DNA from: an uncultured Clostridia bacterium | Lineage (GTDB): Bacteria; Bacillota; Clostridia; Christensenellales; Borkfalkiaceae | Assembly: GCA_947177825.1 (NCBI GenBank) | Contig: CAMWWA010000036.1 | Span: forward strand, 1-9,775 | Length of the DNA: 9,775 nt | Reading direction: 5' to 3' | In this document: in pieces, positions 5,598 through 9,775 of the stretch | Layout: each line of letters begins with the position of its first letter | Numbering within the stretch: position 1 is the first letter of the stretch | Translations under genes and position numbers: made by a program | Notes under the pieces: generated by a model | What the model was told of the DNA's origin: nothing | Databases searched by the model: none | The model's input: the letters and a program-made list of their open reading frames with translations, nothing else

Positions 5598-8500
5598 ATG
5601 AATTTACCCGTTCACAGGTATGGCAAAACCGAAAGAAGAAAGTTCGGCAAAATCAACGAAGTCATCGACATTCCCGACCTCGTTGAGATTCAGAAGTCGA
5701 GCTATCAGACTTTCATCGACGAAGGTATAGGAGAGGTATTCGAGGACTTTTCTCCCATAACCGACTATTCCGACCACTTCGAGCTGTATTTCCTCGACCA
5801 CTGGTTCGACGACAAGCCCAAGTACGACGAAAAGGAGTGCCGCAACCGCGACGCAACATACGCGCTTCCTCTGCACGTTAAAGTCAGACTTGTCAACAAG
5901 GTCAAGGACGAGGTCATCGACCAGGACGTCTTTATGGGCGAATTCCCCTTAATGACCGACAGCGGCTCGTTCATCATCAACGGTGCGGAGCGCGTTATCG
6001 TTTCCCAGCTCGTCCGTTCGCCCGGCTCCTACAACGCAATGGAGAGGGACAAGACCGGCAAGGAAATGTTCGGCACTACGGTTATCCCCAACCGCGGCGC
6101 GTGGCTGGAATTCGAGCAGGACGCCCAGGGCGTTCAGTGGGTGCACGTCGACAGAAAGCGTAAAATCTGTTCGACCGTGCTGTTAAGAGCGCTCGGCTTC
6201 GGCTCCGACAGGGCGATTTTAGACCTGTTTGCAGACGACAAGATGATTGAAAACACCATCGCAAAGGACGCAACCAAGTCCGAGAGCGACGGTCTTATCG
6301 AGCTTTACAGAAGACTCCGTCCCGGCGAAGTGCCCACCGAGGCTTCCGTAAGGCAGCACCTTAACAACCTGTTCTTCGACCAGAGGCGTTACGACGTCGT
6401 TAAGGTCGGCAGATACAAGTTCAACAAAAAGCTCAACCTTTCGTACCGTTTGCAGGGCTGCAAGCTTGCAGACGACGTTTTCAACCCCGAGACGGGCGAA
6501 ATAGTTGCAAAGGCGGGCGAAATAGTTTCCGAGAGCAAGGCGGTTGAAATTCAGGACTGCGGCATAAACGAAGTGTTCGTACTTGTAAACGACCGCGAGC
6601 AGGGCGAAATCAAGCACAAGATTATCGCCAACAATACCGTAAACTGGAAGGCGCTTTCGGACAAGAACCCCAAGATTTACGGACTTCTTCCCACGGTATA
6701 CTATCCCAACTACGCTTTCATGAAGCAGATTGCGGAGGAGTGCAAGACCGCTCACTGCGAGGAAGTCGCAAACAAATACCTCGACAAAATCAACGCGCTT
6801 TACTACACCGTTGAAATCGAGGAGACCGAGGACGAAAAGCCCGAGGAAAAGAAAAACCGCGAAAAGCGCAGAGAGCAGCGCGTTCGCTTCGTAGAAGCCT
6901 GCAAGCTGTTCGCGCACCTTCTGGAAAGCGGCAAGGAAGTTCTTGACGCGGAAGAGAAGAAGACAATCAAGCCCATTATCGAAAAGCTCAACCACAAGCA
7001 CATTACGGTTGACGATATCGTGGCGGCAATTTCTTCCAACATAGATTTGCAGTACGGCATAGGCACCATCGACAATATCGACCACCTGGGCAACCGCCGC
7101 GTGCGTTCGGTAGGCGAGCTGCTTACTAACCAGCTCCGCATAGGTATATCCCGTCTGGAAAAGCTCATCAAGGAGAGAATGGCAACGCAGGACGCAATGG
7201 AGGTAACCCCTTCGGGACTTGTAAACGTGCGCCCCGTTTCCGCGGTTATCCGCGAATTCTTCGGCTCCTCGCAGCTTTCCCAGTTCATGGACCAGACCAA
7301 CCCCGCGGCAGAACTGACGCACAAGCGTAAGCTTTCCGCATTAGGTCCCGGCGGTCTGAACCGCGACCGCGCAACCTTCGAAGTCCGCGACGTTCACCAC
7401 TCGCATTACGGCAGACTGTGCCCCATAGAGACTCCCGAAGGTCAGAACATAGGTCTTATTTCCTCGCTTGCAACCTTCTCCAAGGTAAACGAGTACGGCT
7501 TTATTATGTCGCCGTACAGAAAGGTTATTAAGGACGCTAACGGCGTTGCGACGGTAACCGACCACGTCGATTACCTCACCGCGGACGAGGAGGACAAATA
7601 CGTTGTCGCGCAGGCGAACGAGCCGCTCGACGAAAACAACCACTTCGTCAACACGCACGTCGGCTGCCGCCATCAGGATTTGATTACGCAGTTGACGCCC
7701 GACAAGATGGACTATATGGACGTCAGCCCCAAGCAGCTCGTTTCGGTTGCTACGGCGCTTATTCCCTTCCTTGAAAACGACGATACCAACCGTGCGTTGA
7801 TGGGCTCGAACATGCAGCGTCAGGCAGTTCCTCTTATGAAGACCGAAAGCGCGATAGTCGCAACGGGTATCGAGGCGGCGATTGCACGCGACTCCGGCGT
7901 TATAGTACGCGCAAAGGAAGCGGGCGTCGTAGTAGGCTGTGCTTCCGACTTAATTAAAATACGCGAGGACAGCGGTCTGGTTACCGAATATAAGCTTAAG
8001 AAATTCGAGCGTTCCAACCAGAACACCTGCCTCAACCAGCGCCCCATAGTCAACACGGGCGACCGCGTTGAAAAGGACGAAATAATCGCCGACGGTCCTT
8101 CGACCAACAACGGCGAACTCGCACTCGGCAAGAACATTCTTATAGGTTATATGGAATGGGAAGGCTACAACTACGAGGACGCTATCCTTATTTCCGAAAA
8201 GATTGTTCAGGACGACGTGTTTACGTCTATCCATATCGAGGAGCACGAAACCGAAGCGCGCGACACCAAGCTTGGCGAAGAGGAAATCACCCGTGATATC
8301 CCCAACGTCGGCGAGGACGCACTCAAAGACCTTGACGAAAACGGTATCGTACGTATCGGCGCCGAGGTTCAGCCCGGTGATATCCTGGTAGGTAAGGTTA
8401 CCCCCAAGGGCGAAACCGAGCTTACCCCCGAGGAAAGACTGCTCCGCGCAATCTTCGGCGAGAAGGCGAGAGAGGTCAGAGATACTTCCCTTAAAGTTCC

Positions 8501-9656
8501 CCACGGCGAGGGCGGTATAGTCGTAGACGTAAAGGTGTTCACCAGAGAGAACAAGGACGAGCTTTCGCCCGGCGTTTCCAAACTGGTGCGCGTATATATA
8601 GCGCAGAAGCGTAAGGTACAGGTCGGCGACAAGATGGCGGGACGTCACGGTAACAAGGGCGTTATTTCCCGCGTACTGCCTCAGGCGGATATGCCTTTCC
8701 TTGCGGACGGCACTCCTTTGCAGATAGTGCTCAACCCCCTGGGCGTTCCTTCGCGTATGAATATCGGACAGGTATTGGAAGTTCACCTCGGTCTGGTCTG
8801 CAAACAGCTCGGCTGGAAGATTGCAACCCCCGTATTCGACGGCGCTACCGAGCAGGACATCAAGGAACTGTTCAGAGAAAACAACATACTCAATCCCGAA
8901 GGCAAGGTAGACGGCAAGATTCAGGTATACGACGGCAGAACGGGCGAACCCTTCGAAAACAGGGTTACGGTCGGCGTTCAGTATATGATTAAGCTCGTCC
9001 ACCTGGTTGACGACAAGATTCACGCGCGTTCGATTGGACCTTACAGCTTAGTTACGCAGCAGCCCCTCGGCGGTAAAGCGCAGTTCGGCGGTCAGCGTTT
9101 CGGCGAAATGGAAGTGTGGGCGCTGGAAGCTTACGGCGCGGCGCACGTCCTTCAGGAAATTCTTACGGTCAAGTCGGACGATATCGTCGGCCGTGTAAAG
9201 ACCTACGAAAGCATAGTAAAGGGCAACAACATTTCCGAACCCGGTATTCCCGAAGCGTTCAAAGTATTGCTTAAAGAATTGCAGTCGCTCGCACTCGACG
9301 TAAAGGTGCTCACCGAAAACAACGAGGAGCTTATCATTCACGAGCTTGACGAGGACGACGAGGCGATTCCCAACGCAAGGGCTAGGGAGGCCGAGGACAG
9401 AGAGAACGAAATGCCCGAAGAGGAGCTTGACATTACTTCCGAGGAAGTTGAGGAAGAGACCGAGCTCGACGATATTTCGCTGTTCGAAAACGACGACGAT
9501 GAGGACGGCTTCATTTCCAAGGAGCTGTTCACCGACGAGGATATGGACGACTTTGGTGACGACGACGAACTCGGCGATAAGTTCACGCTTTTCGACGACG
9601 AGGACGACGGCGACAAGGACGAAGAAGCTTCGGACGACGGAGATATCGAGGAATAA
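5598..9656 (+). CDS. rpoB: DNA-directed RNA polymerase beta subunit
   Basis: RpoB forms, with RpoC, the catalytic core of RNA polymerase. The product has 1352 residues, against 1193 in Bacillus subtilis. Landmarks in order: [12 protein letters not shown] near the start, [10 protein letters not shown], an unusually charged stretch at 406-428, [14 protein letters not shown] (495-508), the rifampicin region [22 protein letters not shown] (557-578) and [22 protein letters not shown], the [13 protein letters not shown] active-centre motif, and the C-terminal clamp part [24 protein letters not shown]. The rifampicin region is intact except that E. coli R529 is a lysine here (K578, codon AAG at 7329-7331). 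After residue 1250 there is a tail of 102 residues with 53 Asp or Glu and three Leu-Phe pairs (1295, 1310, 1331). Sixteen bases separate it from rpoC, so the two form an operon. Confidence 0.99.
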   Translation: MNLPVHRYGKTERRKFGKINEVIDIPDLVEIQKSSYQTFIDEGIGEVFEDFSPITDYSDHFELYFLDHWFDDKPKYDEKECRNRDATYALPLHVKVRLVNKVKDEVIDQDVFMGEFPLMTDSGSFIINGAERVIVSQLVRSPGSYNAMERDKTGKEMFGTTVIPNRGAWLEFEQDAQGVQWVHVDRKRKICSTVLLRALGFGSDRAILDLFADDKMIENTIAKDATKSESDGLIELYRRLRPGEVPTEASVRQHLNNLFFDQRRYDVVKVGRYKFNKKLNLSYRLQGCKLADDVFNPETGEIVAKAGEIVSESKAVEIQDCGINEVFVLVNDREQGEIKHKIIANNTVNWKALSDKNPKIYGLLPTVYYPNYAFMKQIAEECKTAHCEEVANKYLDKINALYYTVEIEETEDEKPEEKKNREKRREQRVRFVEACKLFAHLLESGKEVLDAEEKKTIKPIIEKLNHKHITVDDIVAAISSNIDLQYGIGTIDNIDHLGNRRVRSVGELLTNQLRIGISRLEKLIKERMATQDAMEVTPSGLVNVRPVSAVIREFFGSSQLSQFMDQTNPAAELTHKRKLSALGPGGLNRDRATFEVRDVHHSHYGRLCPIETPEGQNIGLISSLATFSKVNEYGFIMSPYRKVIKDANGVATVTDHVDYLTADEEDKYVVAQANEPLDENNHFVNTHVGCRHQDLITQLTPDKMDYMDVSPKQLVSVATALIPFLENDDTNRALMGSNMQRQAVPLMKTESAIVATGIEAAIARDSGVIVRAKEAGVVVGCASDLIKIREDSGLVTEYKLKKFERSNQNTCLNQRPIVNTGDRVEKDEIIADGPSTNNGELALGKNILIGYMEWEGYNYEDAILISEKIVQDDVFTSIHIEEHETEARDTKLGEEEITRDIPNVGEDALKDLDENGIVRIGAEVQPGDILVGKVTPKGETELTPEERLLRAIFGEKAREVRDTSLKVPHGEGGIVVDVKVFTRENKDELSPGVSKLVRVYIAQKRKVQVGDKMAGRHGNKGVISRVLPQADMPFLADGTPLQIVLNPLGVPSRMNIGQVLEVHLGLVCKQLGWKIATPVFDGATEQDIKELFRENNILNPEGKVDGKIQVYDGRTGEPFENRVTVGVQYMIKLVHLVDDKIHARSIGPYSLVTQQPLGGKAQFGGQRFGEMEVWALEAYGAAHVLQEILTVKSDDIVGRVKTYESIVKGNNISEPGIPEAFKVLLKELQSLALDVKVLTENNEELIIHELDEDDEAIPNARAREAEDRENEMPEEELDITSEEVEEETELDDISLFENDDDEDGFISKELFTDEDMDDFGDDDELGDKFTLFDDEDDGDKDEEASDDGDIEE

Positions 9657-9658
9657 GC

Positions 9659-9665
9659 GGGAGGT
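9659..9665 (+). promoter_or_regulatory. Ribosome binding site of rpoC
   Basis: GGGAGGT lies 7 bases before the rpoC ATG, in the 16-base gap after the rpoB stop. It is a strong, well-spaced site that fixes the rpoC start. Confidence 0.85.
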
Positions 9666-9672
9666 AATATAA

Positions 9673-9775
9673 ATGTTTGAATTAAACGATTTTTGCTCAA
9701 TTAAGATTAGCGTAGCTTCTCCCGAAAAAATCAGGGAACTTTCCAAGGGCGAGGTAACCAAGCCCGAAACCATAA
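9673..9775 (+). CDS. rpoC: DNA-directed RNA polymerase beta' subunit, partial: only the N-terminus is in the window
   Basis: Thirty-four codons are visible before the right edge. They read [19 protein letters not shown] followed by [15 protein letters not shown], which matches the conserved start of bacterial beta' (F-x-SIKI-x-LASPEKIR...GEV-x-KPETI). Beta' carries the catalytic magnesium site and most of the clamp; none of that is in view. Position directly after rpoB and the strong ribosome binding site agree with an rpoBC operon. Confidence 0.97.
   Translation, partial: MFELNDFCSIKISVASPEKIRELSKGEVTKPETI

Noticed and set aside
6219..9023. Long open frames on the strand opposite rpoB (for example 6219-7322 and 7950-9023)
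   Set aside because: They lie wholly inside the clearly identified rpoB reading frame. Their products resemble no family I know and are rich in V, L and N, as expected from the reverse of GAC/AAC/AAG-rich codons.
9338..9700. A serine-rich open frame antisense to the end of rpoB
   Set aside because: The poly-serine is only the reverse reading of the GAC/GAG-rich acidic tail of RpoB.

Overview
This window comes from the chromosome of a bacterium of the Bacillota, most probably a clostridial lineage, possibly an uncultured gut-type Christensenellales-like group (the lineage is a guess). The reasons are a YabO/RqcP-type S4 protein, Firmicutes-style RpoB, a DUF1538 protein with two PII-like partners, strong AGGAGG-type ribosome binding sites on several genes, and sigma-A-like promoters. 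No mobile element, CRISPR array, tRNA or rRNA is visible.

Layout. Bases 1-5183 hold six genes on the minus strand. In transcription order they are rqcP (ribosome-associated quality control), a DUF1538 membrane protein, two small PII-like signalling proteins, a fused ispDF gene (two steps of the MEP isoprenoid pathway) and radA (DNA recombination and repair), which runs off the left edge. From the DUF1538 gene to radA the genes are packed: gaps of 12, 0, -4 and 4 bases, with ribosome binding sites inside the preceding gene ends. Bases 5184-5597 are a 414-base non-coding divergent region. Bases 5598-9775 hold rpoB (complete) and the start of rpoC on the plus strand.

Functions. rpoB-rpoC encode the two large subunits of RNA polymerase. 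The rplJ-rplL genes that often precede rpoB are absent; a long leader is there instead. The DUF1538-PII-PII trio looks like a transporter with its own regulators, by analogy with AmtB-GlnK or SbtA-SbtB; its substrate is unknown. ispDF and radA echo the radA...ispD-ispF neighbourhood of Bacillus subtilis, here with the order changed and ispD and ispF fused.

Most notable points: (1) RpoB carries lysine (K578) at the position of E. coli R529 / C. difficile R505, where R-to-K is a known rifamycin-resistance change; (2) RpoB ends in an acidic tail of about 100 residues with three Leu-Phe islands; (3) the DUF1538/two-PII module, in which one PII-like protein has a lysine-rich head and the other an acidic tail; (4) the rqcP/rpoB region contains good promoters on both strands that would transcribe through each other; (5) the IspF half has its near-invariant GRGEG motif as GEGRG.
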